Assembly (NCBI RefSeq): GCF_000348945.1
Contig: NZ_AOCK01000003.1
Location: forward strand, 417,349 to 481,348
DNA from: Paeniglutamicibacter gangotriensis Lz1y
GTDB lineage: Bacteria; Actinomycetota; Actinomycetes; Actinomycetales; Micrococcaceae
Reading direction: 5' to 3'
DNA: 64,000 bases
This document shows, in pieces, positions 40,029 to 48,886 of this stretch (its first letter is position 1; every line of letters starts with the position of its first letter). The position numbers and the translations under genes were made by a program. The notes under the pieces were generated by a model. That model was not told where the DNA came from. It did not search any database and saw nothing but the letters and a program-made list of their open reading frames with translations.

Positions 40029-40530
40029 GGTGTCTCCTTCGGGTTGCCCAGCATGAGTCGTTGGTTCTCGGGTTCCGCGGTGACGTGAGCGCAGGACGGT
40101 CGCGAGACCCCGGGATGCCGCGGCGGGCCAAGAGCCGCGAGCGAGCAACGCCAGGGGAGAGAAGTCCACCACCATGCACGGGGAGGGATGGTTGCACGCC
40201 CTCGATGCCTCCTCCCACAAAAACGTGACCCGATCGTGGACTTGTCTCGATCATGACCCGTGGCCACCGGTTTATCAATGGCATGCAGCGACCCAAGCCA
40301 AGAACCTTGGATACTCCTGAATTTCCGCCGTGGGTCGGGCCGGTGTGGCGCTTGGCCTCTTCGGTTCCCTTGGACCCGGCCGGCAGCTTACCGAGCAGCT
40401 GCCAGAGCCGCGGTGGTTCTGGCCCCTGGAACCAATTCGGAGTCGGGTCCGGAAAATTATGCTTGCATAACGGCCACTCCCCGACCGAGAATCAGCTTGT
40501 ACCCAACGTGCGCCGGCACCGGGAGGAATC
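40029..40530. other. Divergent intergenic region, no gene supported
   Basis: About 500 bp between the FAD/Rieske gene and the downstream small ORFs. Several short frames exist but none has a ribosome-binding site or conserved look. It must hold the promoter of the FAD/Rieske gene and that of the plus-strand pair. Confidence 0.5.
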
Positions 40531-40566
40531 ATGAAAATCCCTGGCTCGGAAAACCCGAGCTGCTAG
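40531..40566 (+). CDS. Possible 11-residue leader peptide
   Basis: ATG to TAG, 12 codons (MKIPGSENPSC), preceded by GGGAGGAATC, an excellent ribosome-binding site. Its stop lies 11 bp before the start of the next small gene, and the last bases of the mini-ORF (CTAGGAG) overlap that gene's own ribosome-binding site. Translation could thus control the next gene. The site may be fortuitous. Confidence 0.35.
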   Translation: MKIPGSENPSC

Positions 40567-40577
40567 GAGAATCGACC

Positions 40578-40877
40578 ATGGACACAGGGGCAGAGCTCTT
40601 TGGCAGACTCAACGCGTGGTGCAAGGACCACCGTCATGGTGTGCGCAGCCGCAAACAGTGGAAATACATGGCCTATGGTGCGGCCGAGGACATCCACCAA
40701 GAACTGGTCGCCAGCGGGTTTGCTCCACTCAGTGCAGACCTCCTGCGCAGGACCGCCTCACACGCCGATTGGTGGTGGTGGAAACAAAATTCACGCAGCC
40801 CTTATGGGCGCGCACACTCACGCCACGTCAAAGGGAACCCGGTGAAGCCCACCGTTTTGGACGACGGCATCGAATAG
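40578..40877 (+). CDS. Hypothetical protein (99 aa)
   Basis: 99 residues, ATG 40578 with AGGAG nine bases upstream. The sequence is rich in Trp, His and Arg (SHADWWWWKQNSRSPYGRAH) with no motif recognised, and it is soluble. No similar gene in the window. The ribosome-binding site and length are the main support. Confidence 0.55.
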   Translation: MDTGAELFGRLNAWCKDHRHGVRSRKQWKYMAYGAAEDIHQELVASGFAPLSADLLRRTASHADWWWWKQNSRSPYGRAHSRHVKGNPVKPTVLDDGIE

Positions 40878-41051
40878 ACCAGCAATTTGCGTGATGACGC
40901 CGCCCATACGGTTCCCCGTGATCGATCGCCGTATCCGCGATCAGACAAGTTCCTTGGCCATCCAATAGTGCAGTTAATCGCCGAAGGTTCCCTGATCGCT
41001 TGCCTTGCGGCGCATCGAGAGAACCTTCGGGAAGTTCGGATCCATCATTGA

Positions 41052-42059
41052 TCACTTGGAAACAAGCGCCGCTTCGGCGGCGTCGCGCTTAGCGTTCTTG
41101 GCACTGCTGCGGCGCCAGTAGGCGGCGATGATCGCACCGGAGAGGTTGTGCCAGACCGAGAACACCGCACCCGGGAGGGCCGCCTCGGGTGCGAAGTAGG
41201 TCTTGGCCAGGCCCGAGGCCAGCCCGGAGTTCTGCATGCCGACCTCGATGGCCATGGTGCGGCGGGTGGCCATGGGCTGCTTGAAGAGCTTGGCGACTCC
41301 GTAGCCAAGCGCCATGCCGCCGGCGTTGTGCATGATGACCGCCAGCAGGATCAAAAGACCTGCACTGAAGATGGCCGCGGCGCTGCCGGCGACCACGATA
41401 AGCACCACCGCGGTGATGGCGATGACCGAGACCCAGGGAAGTGCAGGCAGCACCTTGGCAACCAGGCGTGGCATGATCACGCGCAGCACCAGGCCCAGGA
41501 CCACGGGGATCAGCACGATCTGCACGATCGATACGGCCATCGACCCGGCGTCCACCGGAAGGTACTGGCCCGCCAACCACAGGGTCAGTAGCGGGGTGAA
41601 GATGGGTGCCAAGAGGGTGGAAATCGAGGTCATGGTCACCGAGAGCGCGACATCTCCCTTGGCCAGATACGTCACCACGTTCGAAGAGGTGCCGCCCGGT
41701 GCACAGCCCACCAGGATGACGCCGGCTGCCAGCGCCGGGGGAAGCTGCAACAGCATCGAAATGCCCAGACCCAGCAGCGGCATGACCACATACTGCGCAA
41801 GCACTCCCAGGAGGACCGGAAGAGGCTTGCGTACAACCAGCGCGAAGTCCGGAAGCGTCAGCGTCAGGCCCATGCCAAACATGATGACCATCAGCAGCGG
41901 GTTGATCGCCGTGGAGAATCCGCTGAAGGTATCCGGGGATAGCAGGGCCAAGGCCCCTCCTGCCAGCACCAACAGCGGGAAGAGCGTCACGGCGACCTTC
42001 GCGCTGCGTTCTTCGCCATCAAGCGTGGTCCCTGGTTGCACATTTCGTTCAGTTGACAT
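41052..42059 (-). CDS. Bile acid:sodium symporter (BASS) family transporter
   Basis: 335-residue, roughly ten-helix transporter of the BASS fold. LVGCAPGGTSSNVVTYLAKG (helix with sodium site) and EVGMQNSGLASGLAKTYF are the family's two signature stretches. Family members carry organic anions such as pantoate, pyruvate or thiosulfate-type ions with sodium. Start ATG 42059. Located downstream of the methionine operon, but separate from it. Substrate not deducible. Confidence 0.9.
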   Translation of the reverse strand: MSTERNVQPGTTLDGEERSAKVAVTLFPLLVLAGGALALLSPDTFSGFSTAINPLLMVIMFGMGLTLTLPDFALVVRKPLPVLLGVLAQYVVMPLLGLGISMLLQLPPALAAGVILVGCAPGGTSSNVVTYLAKGDVALSVTMTSISTLLAPIFTPLLTLWLAGQYLPVDAGSMAVSIVQIVLIPVVLGLVLRVIMPRLVAKVLPALPWVSVIAITAVVLIVVAGSAAAIFSAGLLILLAVIMHNAGGMALGYGVAKLFKQPMATRRTMAIEVGMQNSGLASGLAKTYFAPEAALPGAVFSVWHNLSGAIIAAYWRRSSAKNAKRDAAEAALVSK

Positions 42060-42211
42060 GGAAAGATAGTCGCAAACTGATCAACCGGTGTCCACTTGTG
42101 ACAGCAATATGTTGATCACCAGCCGCTCGCCGCAGAAAAAATACCACTTATCGCGGCAATCCGACTTCGTGAGCTTCACGTATTTCCTACCGCCGTCGTT
42201 CCGGACGGGAA

Positions 42212-42261
42212 TGCGGTGGTCCCTCTCCAGCCCCCTCAGACCTGCGCAAGGGACCACCGCA
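42212..42261 (-). terminator. Hairpin after the methionine operon
   Basis: TGCGGTGGTCCCT (42212-42224) pairs perfectly with its complement at 42249-42261 around a 24-base loop. It lies immediately after the metB stop. There is no T-tract, so it may be a stabiliser or a weak terminator. Confidence 0.5.
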
Positions 42262-42266
42262 AGTCT

Positions 42267-43475
42267 TTATCTGACCGCGACGTACTGGCGCGAGGCGTCC
42301 CGGGCGGCGGCCAGCCCGAGCTCCAGATCGGCGATGAGGTCCTCGACCTGTTCGATTCCGACGCTCAGGCGCACCAGGTTCCGCGGCACCGCCCACGGGG
42401 TGCCAACCACCGAGGCATGGGTCATTTCCGCCGAGTAGCAAACCAGCGACTCGACCCCGCCCAGAGACACCGAGAGCGCAAAGAGCTTCATCGACTCGGC
42501 AAACGCCCGGGCCGCGGCTTCCCCGCCGGCAAACTGGATCGAGACGATCCCGCCGAAGCCGTTGGACTGCGTCGTGGCCAGCTCGTGGCCGGGGTGCGAT
42601 TCCAGTCCCGGGTACCGGACCGTTTCGACTTCCTCGCGGGCGCCCAGCCACTCGGCGATGGTCGCTGCGTTGGCGCAGTGGCGTTCCATGCGCAGCCCCA
42701 GAGTCTTCAGCCCGCGCGCTGCCAGGAAACAGTCCTGCGGCCCGGCCACAGCTCCCCCTGCGAATTGCTGGAAGCCCACGGACTGCGCAAGTTCCTCGCC
42801 GCGAAATTCCTTCCGGGCCACGATCACCGCGCCCCCGAGCACATCCGAGTGCCCGCCGATGTACTTGGTGGTCGAGTGCACCACGGCATCCGCACCCAAG
42901 AAAAGCGGGCGCTGCAGGAACGGGGTGGCGAAGGTGTTGTCCACGACCAGCAGGGCACCTGCCGCATGGGCGATCCTCGCCCAGCCCGTGATGTCCGCGA
43001 TGCCCAGCAGCGGGTTCGACGGGGTTTCGACCCAGAGCAGCGCGGTGACCCCCGGCTGGACGGCCTTAGCGACAGCGTCCAGGTCGGTGATGTCCACCGG
43101 GGTGTTGGTGATCCCCCACTTGCCGTGCAGGCGGTTGATCAGCCGGTTGGTGCCGCCGTAGCCGTCGGCACCAAGCACAATGTGGTCGCCCGGGGCCAGC
43201 ACCGCGCGCAGCAGCGCGTCCTCGGCGGCGATACCGGAGGCGAACGCGAACCCGGCGTGCCCACCCTCCAGGGCGGTGAGCTGGGTTTCGAATCCGTTGC
43301 GGGTCGGGTTGGAACCGCGGGAGTACTCGTGCCCGTTGCGCAGCACGTTGATCCCGTCCTGCACGAAGGTGCTGGTCTGGTAGATCGGCGGGATGACCGC
43401 ACCGGTGAGCGGATCGGGCGCCTGGCCGGCGTGGATGGCTTGGGTGTTGAAACCCGGGTGGCTGATGGTTCCCAT
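42267..43475 (-). CDS. metB: Cystathionine gamma-synthase family enzyme (trans-sulfuration)
   Basis: 402-residue PLP enzyme of the Cys/Met metabolism family. IPPIYQTSTF (about 29-38), the PLP lysine in HSTTKYIGGHSDVLGG (about residue 205) and YSRGSNPTR (about 52-60) are canonical. Cystathionine gamma-synthase or a lyase are both possible from sequence. Last of the metF-metE-metY-metB operon: the metY stop lies 18 bp upstream of its start. In this context it most likely makes cystathionine from O-acylhomoserine and cysteine. Confidence 0.85.
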   Translation of the reverse strand: MGTISHPGFNTQAIHAGQAPDPLTGAVIPPIYQTSTFVQDGINVLRNGHEYSRGSNPTRNGFETQLTALEGGHAGFAFASGIAAEDALLRAVLAPGDHIVLGADGYGGTNRLINRLHGKWGITNTPVDITDLDAVAKAVQPGVTALLWVETPSNPLLGIADITGWARIAHAAGALLVVDNTFATPFLQRPLFLGADAVVHSTTKYIGGHSDVLGGAVIVARKEFRGEELAQSVGFQQFAGGAVAGPQDCFLAARGLKTLGLRMERHCANAATIAEWLGAREEVETVRYPGLESHPGHELATTQSNGFGGIVSIQFAGGEAAARAFAESMKLFALSVSLGGVESLVCYSAEMTHASVVGTPWAVPRNLVRLSVGIEQVEDLIADLELGLAAARDASRQYVAVR

Positions 43476-43493
43476 GATTCTGCTCCCTTGTCC

Positions 43494-44831
43494 CTAGGCG
43501 TTGATGGATGTCCGTGGCGCGTTGGCCACGGTTTCGGAGGTGTTGTTCCGGCCCAGGCCGTCGAGCCCGGTGATGAGGTCGTCGACCAGGTCGCCGGCGT
43601 CCTCGAGTCCCACGGACAGGCGCAGCGTGCCCGGTGCGATGCCGGCGGCCGCCAACTGCTCATCGTTGAGCCGGCAATGGGTCATCGCGGCCGGGTGCAC
43701 GATCAGCGAGCGGGCGTCCCCGATGTTGGCGGCCAGCGCAAAGAGCTTCAGCGAATCGACCAGTTGCGGAACCGCGGCGGCATCCACCAGGTCAAAGGAA
43801 AACACACAGCCGGTGCCATTCGGGAAATATTCCTTGGCCAGCTCGTGGTCCTGGTGGGTGGGCACCGAGGGATGGTGCACCCGGGCCACGGCCGGGTGCC
43901 CGCCCAGGGCCTTGACCAGTTCCAGCACGTTAGCCTGGGCCTTGGCCACGCGCAGCGAGAGCGTCTCGATGCCGGTGAGGATGGAGCTGGCCGAGGCCGC
44001 CGAGAGCGTGGGGCCAAGATCGTGCAGGAACTTGGAGCGGGCGAGCATCAGGTAGGCCTTGGCCCCGTAACGTCCCAGCAGCAAGTCCCCGCCATAGCGG
44101 GCCTTGGGTCCGGCGATCTGCGGCCAACGGGCGGCATCGGTGAAATCGAAGGTGCCCGCGTCAATGATCAGTCCCCCAAGAACCGATCCGTGGCCGGACA
44201 GGGCCTTGGTAGCCGAGTGCACCACGATGTCCGCACCGAACTCGATGGGCCGGCAGGCGGCCGGGGTGGCCAGGGTGTTGTCCACGACCACCGGGATCCC
44301 CGCGGCGTGGGCCAGATCGGTGATGACGCGCAAGTCCACCAGGGTGGCCAGCGGGTTGGAGACCGACTCGAGCAGGAATCCTCGGGTCTTCTCGGTGATG
44401 GCCGCGGCCCAGTTCGCCGGGTCCTCCGGGTCCACGAACGTGACGGTGATGCCGAAGTCGGCGAAGGTGTCGGTGAGCAGGTCGACGGTGCCGCCGTAGA
44501 GCTTGTTGGAGGCAACCAAGTGGTTGGGGCCCTGCAGCAGCGCCAACAGCGACAGCGCGACGGCGGCCTGCCCGGTGGCCGTGGCGATCGCCCCGATCCC
44601 GCCCTCCAGGGCGGCGGCACGTTCCTCGAGCACCGCGACCGTGGGGTTGCCGGTGCGCGAATAGGTGAAGCCCGGTTCCTTGAGCGAGAAGAGTCTTGCC
44701 GCGGTGGCGTAGTCGGGGAACTGGTAGGCCGCGGTGTTGTAGATCGGCACGGTCATGGGTCGGTGTTCTCCCGTCGGGGAGTACCCGGCGTGGATTTCGG
44801 TGGTGGCGTTTTGCCAGGAGCTGGAGGCCAT
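43494..44831 (-). CDS. metY: O-acetylhomoserine sulfhydrylase
   Basis: 445-residue PLP enzyme making homocysteine from O-acetylhomoserine and sulfide. I take the ATG at 44831 (MASSSWQNATTEIHAGYSP) with AAAGG upstream; the longer frame is unconserved. VPIYNTAAYQF, YSRTGNPTVAVLEERAA and the PLP lysine in SATKALSGHGSVLGG are the signatures, and the length matches MetY, longer than MetB. It lies between metE and metB. Confidence 0.92.
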   Translation of the reverse strand: MASSSWQNATTEIHAGYSPTGEHRPMTVPIYNTAAYQFPDYATAARLFSLKEPGFTYSRTGNPTVAVLEERAAALEGGIGAIATATGQAAVALSLLALLQGPNHLVASNKLYGGTVDLLTDTFADFGITVTFVDPEDPANWAAAITEKTRGFLLESVSNPLATLVDLRVITDLAHAAGIPVVVDNTLATPAACRPIEFGADIVVHSATKALSGHGSVLGGLIIDAGTFDFTDAARWPQIAGPKARYGGDLLLGRYGAKAYLMLARSKFLHDLGPTLSAASASSILTGIETLSLRVAKAQANVLELVKALGGHPAVARVHHPSVPTHQDHELAKEYFPNGTGCVFSFDLVDAAAVPQLVDSLKLFALAANIGDARSLIVHPAAMTHCRLNDEQLAAAGIAPGTLRLSVGLEDAGDLVDDLITGLDGLGRNNTSETVANAPRTSINA

Positions 44832-44879
44832 GGTCGTGCCTTTCGGGCCGAGGGAGCAAGAAGTGCGTGTTGGGGAATG

Positions 44880-44924
44880 GTGTGCCGGTGCGGCACCGAT
44901 TGGCTCGGCGCCGCACCCGCACAC
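44880..44924 (-). terminator. Long hairpin in the metE-metY gap
   Basis: A 20-bp stem (one G-G mismatch, one G-T pair) with a 5-base loop fills most of the 104-bp gap between the metE stop and the metY start. It has no T-tract. It could cut downstream transcription partly or protect the metF-metE part of the message from decay. Confidence 0.6.
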
Positions 44925-44935
44925 CCGCGTGACAG

Positions 44936-47293
44936 CTAGACCGCGACGCCCAGGGTGGCGCGGGCGGCGACGGCGGCGGAGACCAGGTTGGCCAGCGAGG
45001 CCTCGGTCTCGGCGTAGCCGCGGGTCTTCAGGCCGCAGTCCGGGTTGATCCACAGCGCCTTGGGATCCAGTGAACCCAGGGCGATGTCGATGAGCTCGGC
45101 GACTTCCTCGGTGGACGGAACGCGCGGGGAGTGGATGTCGTACACGCCCGGGCCGATGCCACGGCCGTAGCCGAACCGGGTCAGGTCCGCGGTGACCTCC
45201 ATGCGGGAGCGGGCGGCCTCGATCGAGGTCACGTCGGCATCCAGGGCGTCGATGGCCTCGATGATCTCGCCGAACTCCGAGTAGCACAGGTGGGTGTGGA
45301 TCTGCGTGGCATCGGCGGCCCCGGAGGTGGCCAGACGGAAGGAGTCGACCGACCAGCCCAGGTACTTGGCCTGCTCGGTGGCGCGCAGCGGCAGCAGCTC
45401 GCGCAGCGCCGGCTCGTCGACCTGGATGATCCCGATGCCGGCATCCTGCAGGTCCGCGATCTCATCCCTGAGGGCCAGGGCGACCTGGTTGGCGGAGATG
45501 GACAGTGGCTGGTCGTCGCGGATGAAGCTCCAAGCCAGGATGGTGACCGGACCGGTGAGCATGCCCTTGAGCGGCTTGGTGGTCAGCGAGGCGGCGTGGG
45601 TGATCCACGGGACGGTGAAGGCCGCCGGGCGGGAGACGTCCCCCCAGAGGATCGAGGGGCGGGTGGCGCGCGATCCGTAGGACTGCACCCAACCGTTCTC
45701 GGTCTCGGAGAAGCCGTCGAAGTTCTCGGCGAAGTACTGCACCATGTCGTTGCGCTCGGCCTCGCCGTGCACCAGCACGTCAAGCCCCAGGCGTTCCTGC
45801 AGCTCCACGACCCGGGCGATCTCGTCCTTCAGGAAGCCGTCGTAGGCCGCGTCGTCGAGGGTGCCGGCCCGGTGTGCGGCGCGGGCGGTGCGGACCTCGG
45901 TGGTCTGCGGGAAGGAGCCGATGGTGGTGGTCGGCAGCGGCGGCAGCGCCAGGGCGAGCTCCTGGGCGGCCTTGCGGGCCGGGGCCTCCGAGCGGGAGAA
46001 GTCGGCGGTGGTGAGGTTGGACAGGCGCTCGCGCACGGCGGCGACGGTGGTCCCGGCAAATCCGGCGCGGTGCACGATGGCCGTTTCGGCGGCCGAGAGC
46101 TGCGCGGCGATGGCCGATTCCCCGGCGGCCAGGCCCGTGGCCAGGGTGATGACCTCGGCGACCTTCTGGTTGGCGAAGGCGAGCCATGCGGGCAGATGGG
46201 CCGGGAGGTCGGATTCCAGGGCGACGTCGTGCGGGACGTGCTGCAGCGAGGTGGCGGTGCCCACGGCCAGGGTGCCGCCGACCTTTTCGACCTCGGTGCG
46301 CAGCGCGGTGAGGATGCCCAGCGAGGCGGCAAGGTCGTTGCGCCAAATGTTGCGCGAGTCCACGATGCCGGCGACCAGGGTGGAGCCGGCCAACTCTCCC
46401 AGGAATTCGGCGGCGGGAACGGCGCCGCGGACCAGGTCCACGTGCACCGCTTCGACGCCGGCGCGGGCCAGCAATCCCTGCGTGGCGCCCGGACGGGCAA
46501 CGTCCCCGGCGGTGCCGTAGCCGAGGGTCACCAGCAGGGCGGGACGCGTCGTGGCGGCGGCCAGCTTCGAGTACACGGTCTCGGCGAGCTCGCCGGCCAC
46601 GGCCAGGGCGGCGCCGCGGTCGGTGACCAGGGCCGGCTCGTCCAGCTGGACCCAGGGCGCGCCGGCGGCGGCCAATGCCGCCAGGATCTCGCCGTAGGCT
46701 GCGACGACTTCGTCGATGCGCACCAGCGGGTCGAAGCCGGCCGGGGCGCCGTCCTCGGCCTTGGCCAGCAGCAGGTAGCTGATCGGGCCCACGAGGGTGG
46801 GGCGGATGGTGTTGCCGTTGGCCGCGTGGGCGGTGAAGGATTCGACAAGCGCCGCGGCGTTGGCCTTGAGGGGGGTGGCTTCCCCGATTTCCGGAACCAG
46901 GTAGTGGTAGTTGGTGTCGAACCACTTGGTCATCTCCAGCGGGGCGCGGGATTCGTCGCCGCGGGCCAGCACGAAGGACGCGGCGGTGTCGATGGCACCG
47001 GCGGCGTCGGCCAGGTCGGCAAAGCGGGCGGGCAGGGCCGAGAGGGCGACCGTCGCGTCGAGCACCTGGTCGTAGTAGGCGAAGTCGCCGGGCAGCGAGG
47101 CGTCGTCGGCGCCCAGACCCAGCCCGGTGAGCTTTGCCAAGTTGGCGTTCTGCAGTTCCCGCGCGGCGGCATGCAGCGTGGCTTCGTCGGTGCGTGCTGC
47201 CCAGTGCGATTCAAGGGCCTTCTTGAGCTCGCGGTTGGGTCCGATGCGCGGGTAGCCGAGGATGGATGCGGCGGGGAAGGTTGGCTTCGACAT
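44936..47293 (-). CDS. metE: Cobalamin-independent methionine synthase
   Basis: 785 residues; transfers the methyl of 5-methyl-THF-polyglutamate to homocysteine. Start ATG 47293 (MSKPTFPAASILGYPRIG) with AGGAG upstream. The zinc-ligand stretch is THLCYSEF (about residue 660), and CGLKTR near the C-terminus supplies the second Cys. GSFPQTTEVRTAR marks the C-terminal domain. Starts 55 bp after metF in the operon. Confidence 0.95.
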   Translation of the reverse strand: MSKPTFPAASILGYPRIGPNRELKKALESHWAARTDEATLHAAARELQNANLAKLTGLGLGADDASLPGDFAYYDQVLDATVALSALPARFADLADAAGAIDTAASFVLARGDESRAPLEMTKWFDTNYHYLVPEIGEATPLKANAAALVESFTAHAANGNTIRPTLVGPISYLLLAKAEDGAPAGFDPLVRIDEVVAAYGEILAALAAAGAPWVQLDEPALVTDRGAALAVAGELAETVYSKLAAATTRPALLVTLGYGTAGDVARPGATQGLLARAGVEAVHVDLVRGAVPAAEFLGELAGSTLVAGIVDSRNIWRNDLAASLGILTALRTEVEKVGGTLAVGTATSLQHVPHDVALESDLPAHLPAWLAFANQKVAEVITLATGLAAGESAIAAQLSAAETAIVHRAGFAGTTVAAVRERLSNLTTADFSRSEAPARKAAQELALALPPLPTTTIGSFPQTTEVRTARAAHRAGTLDDAAYDGFLKDEIARVVELQERLGLDVLVHGEAERNDMVQYFAENFDGFSETENGWVQSYGSRATRPSILWGDVSRPAAFTVPWITHAASLTTKPLKGMLTGPVTILAWSFIRDDQPLSISANQVALALRDEIADLQDAGIGIIQVDEPALRELLPLRATEQAKYLGWSVDSFRLATSGAADATQIHTHLCYSEFGEIIEAIDALDADVTSIEAARSRMEVTADLTRFGYGRGIGPGVYDIHSPRVPSTEEVAELIDIALGSLDPKALWINPDCGLKTRGYAETEASLANLVSAAVAARATLGVAV

Positions 47294-47348
47294 GGTGATT
47301 CTCCTATTTGTTCTGGCGTTGTGGAAGGTGCTGGGAAGGTGTGTGGGT

Positions 47349-48275
47349 CTAGACGGCTGCGCGGGTGGCCCAGGCGTTGCTGGCCCGTGCGCGGGTCCGC
47401 GGCAATTCGAGCTGCTCGACGACATCGAGGGAGCCGCGGTGGTCGTTGAAGGTGTAGAGATGCACACCCGGTGCCCCGTCGTCGAAGGCGCGGCGGGCCA
47501 GGTTGACGGCGGCGTCCACTCCGACGCGGTGGCGTTCGGAATCCGAGCTGGCGGTCTCCAGCGCGTGGGCCAGGATCGGGTCCGGTGCGATCCCGGCCAT
47601 CGCGCACAGCCGGTTCAGGCGCCTGACCGAATTCAGCGGGATGACACCCGGGATGATGGGAATGCTGACCCCGGCGCGGCGGGCCGATTCCACCAGGTTG
47701 GTGTATTCGTCGGCCCGGAAATAGACCTGGGTGATCGCGTAGTTGGCCCCGGAGCGTTCCTTCGCCAGCAGCACCTCCACGTCGTGCTCGAAGGACGGGG
47801 ATTCGGGGTGCCGGATCGGGTAGGCGGCCACCCCCACGCCCAGCCGGCCGCCGGCCAGGGCGGCCGAATGGTCGGCCTCGACCGCGCGGATCAATTCGAT
47901 CAGGTAGCGGGCGAAGGGGTATTCCCCGCGCCATTGTTCCGGATCCGTCGGCAGGTCCCCGCGCAGGGCCAACACCCCGCGGACCCCGAGGGAGATGAAA
48001 TGGCGGATCAGGTTCTGCAGGGTTTCGCGGCTCTCCCCCACACAGGTCAGGTGCGCCAGCGGGCGCAGCCGGGTGTTTTGGATCAGGTGCTCGATCAGTT
48101 CCAGCGACGCGTTCCGTCGTGCCGGGGACCCCGAATAGGTCACCGACACGTAATCGGGGTCGGTCGATTCCAGGGCCTGGATGCTGGTGAAGACGCCCTC
48201 GGTGGCGTCGCGGTTCACCGGCGGGTACAGCTCATAGGACAGGGACGGCGGTGCGGCTGTCGTTCCAATGCTCAT
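47349..48275 (-). CDS. metF: 5,10-methylenetetrahydrofolate reductase
   Basis: 308-residue TIM-barrel flavoprotein that reduces methylene-THF to methyl-THF for MetE. SYELYPPVNRD (about 13-23), SVTYSGSPARR, VLALRGDLPTD and ITQVYFRADEY are the family landmarks. ATG 48275 with AGGAGA upstream. First gene after the SAM-I riboswitch, so the folate branch to methionine is shut when SAM is plentiful. Confidence 0.94.
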   Translation of the reverse strand: MSIGTTAAPPSLSYELYPPVNRDATEGVFTSIQALESTDPDYVSVTYSGSPARRNASLELIEHLIQNTRLRPLAHLTCVGESRETLQNLIRHFISLGVRGVLALRGDLPTDPEQWRGEYPFARYLIELIRAVEADHSAALAGGRLGVGVAAYPIRHPESPSFEHDVEVLLAKERSGANYAITQVYFRADEYTNLVESARRAGVSIPIIPGVIPLNSVRRLNRLCAMAGIAPDPILAHALETASSDSERHRVGVDAAVNLARRAFDDGAPGVHLYTFNDHRGSLDVVEQLELPRTRARASNAWATRAAV

Positions 48276-48381
48276 GCGTGTCTCCTCGTTGATTCGAGGG
48301 AGGCATCAGGGATCGCCACAAAAGCCCCAGGGATCCGTCACGGATGTCCTGCGGCGATGATGAGTGAACGCTGAAGCGGCT

Positions 48382-48490
48382 CCATCGCTTCTGGCGGTAG
48401 CACCCTCGCCGGTCGAGTCCCTGAAGGGAATCCACCGGATGATGGTTGCTGCGGCGTCAACGAGCCAGATCTCTCAGCCGCTCTTGATGG
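48382..48490 (-). ncRNA. SAM-I (S-box) riboswitch before metF
   Basis: Read on the minus strand: P1 CCATC (48486-48490) pairs with GATGG (48382-48386). Inside lie ATCAAGAGCGGCTGAGAG and CTGGC...GACGCCGC then GCAACC, and GGTGCTACC in P3; these are the conserved S-box elements in their normal order. SAM-I riboswitches control methionine and SAM genes. The aptamer ends about 105 bp before metF, leaving room for an expression platform. Confidence 0.88.
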
Positions 48491-48886
48491 TTGATGCATT
48501 AATCATGCGCCGGCGGCCGCAGGCGCCGCAATGCGGCAGTCGCCCCCTGCGTCACAAGGCTCAAATGCCGTTCACGTGACGTCACTCCGTCATTTTTGCG
48601 TGAGGTCAAGAACACATTGTGACAACGGGAATTCGGGCGAACTCCCCGCGTTTACACGGCATTGGGCCGCGGCGCATGACGTGGGCGGTGTTTCGTGAAG
48701 CAATTGTTACACCGGCACTGAGGCCGTGCGGAGCTGGTTCCCAATCGGTGCGGAACGGAAACGTTCCAACGATTCAAAACGCGCCATCATCAGGTTTTCA
48801 GTAAACGTACATGATCATGTGATTCCGTATACGGGTGATCCGCCGCAACGGATGGCCCAACCAGAACGACCGAACAGAGGAACTTC
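48491..48886. other. Divergent intergenic region between metF and the SDR gene
   Basis: About 395 bp, AT-richer near 48,590-48,640, holding the metF riboswitch promoter and the SDR promoter. No gene seen. Confidence 0.5.

Noticed and set aside
42216..44939. A 907-codon open frame on the plus strand
   Set aside because: It is antisense to metB and metY, whose products are fully recognisable. Composition is Gly/Arg/Val-rich, as expected of a high-GC shadow frame.
45131..47449. A 772-codon open frame on the plus strand
   Set aside because: Antisense to metE; no motif; shadow of GC-rich coding.
48382..48490. SAM-IV riboswitch instead of SAM-I before metF
   Set aside because: The ATCAAGAG-GGCTGAGAG and GCAACC order fits SAM-I better by eye, though a model search is needed.
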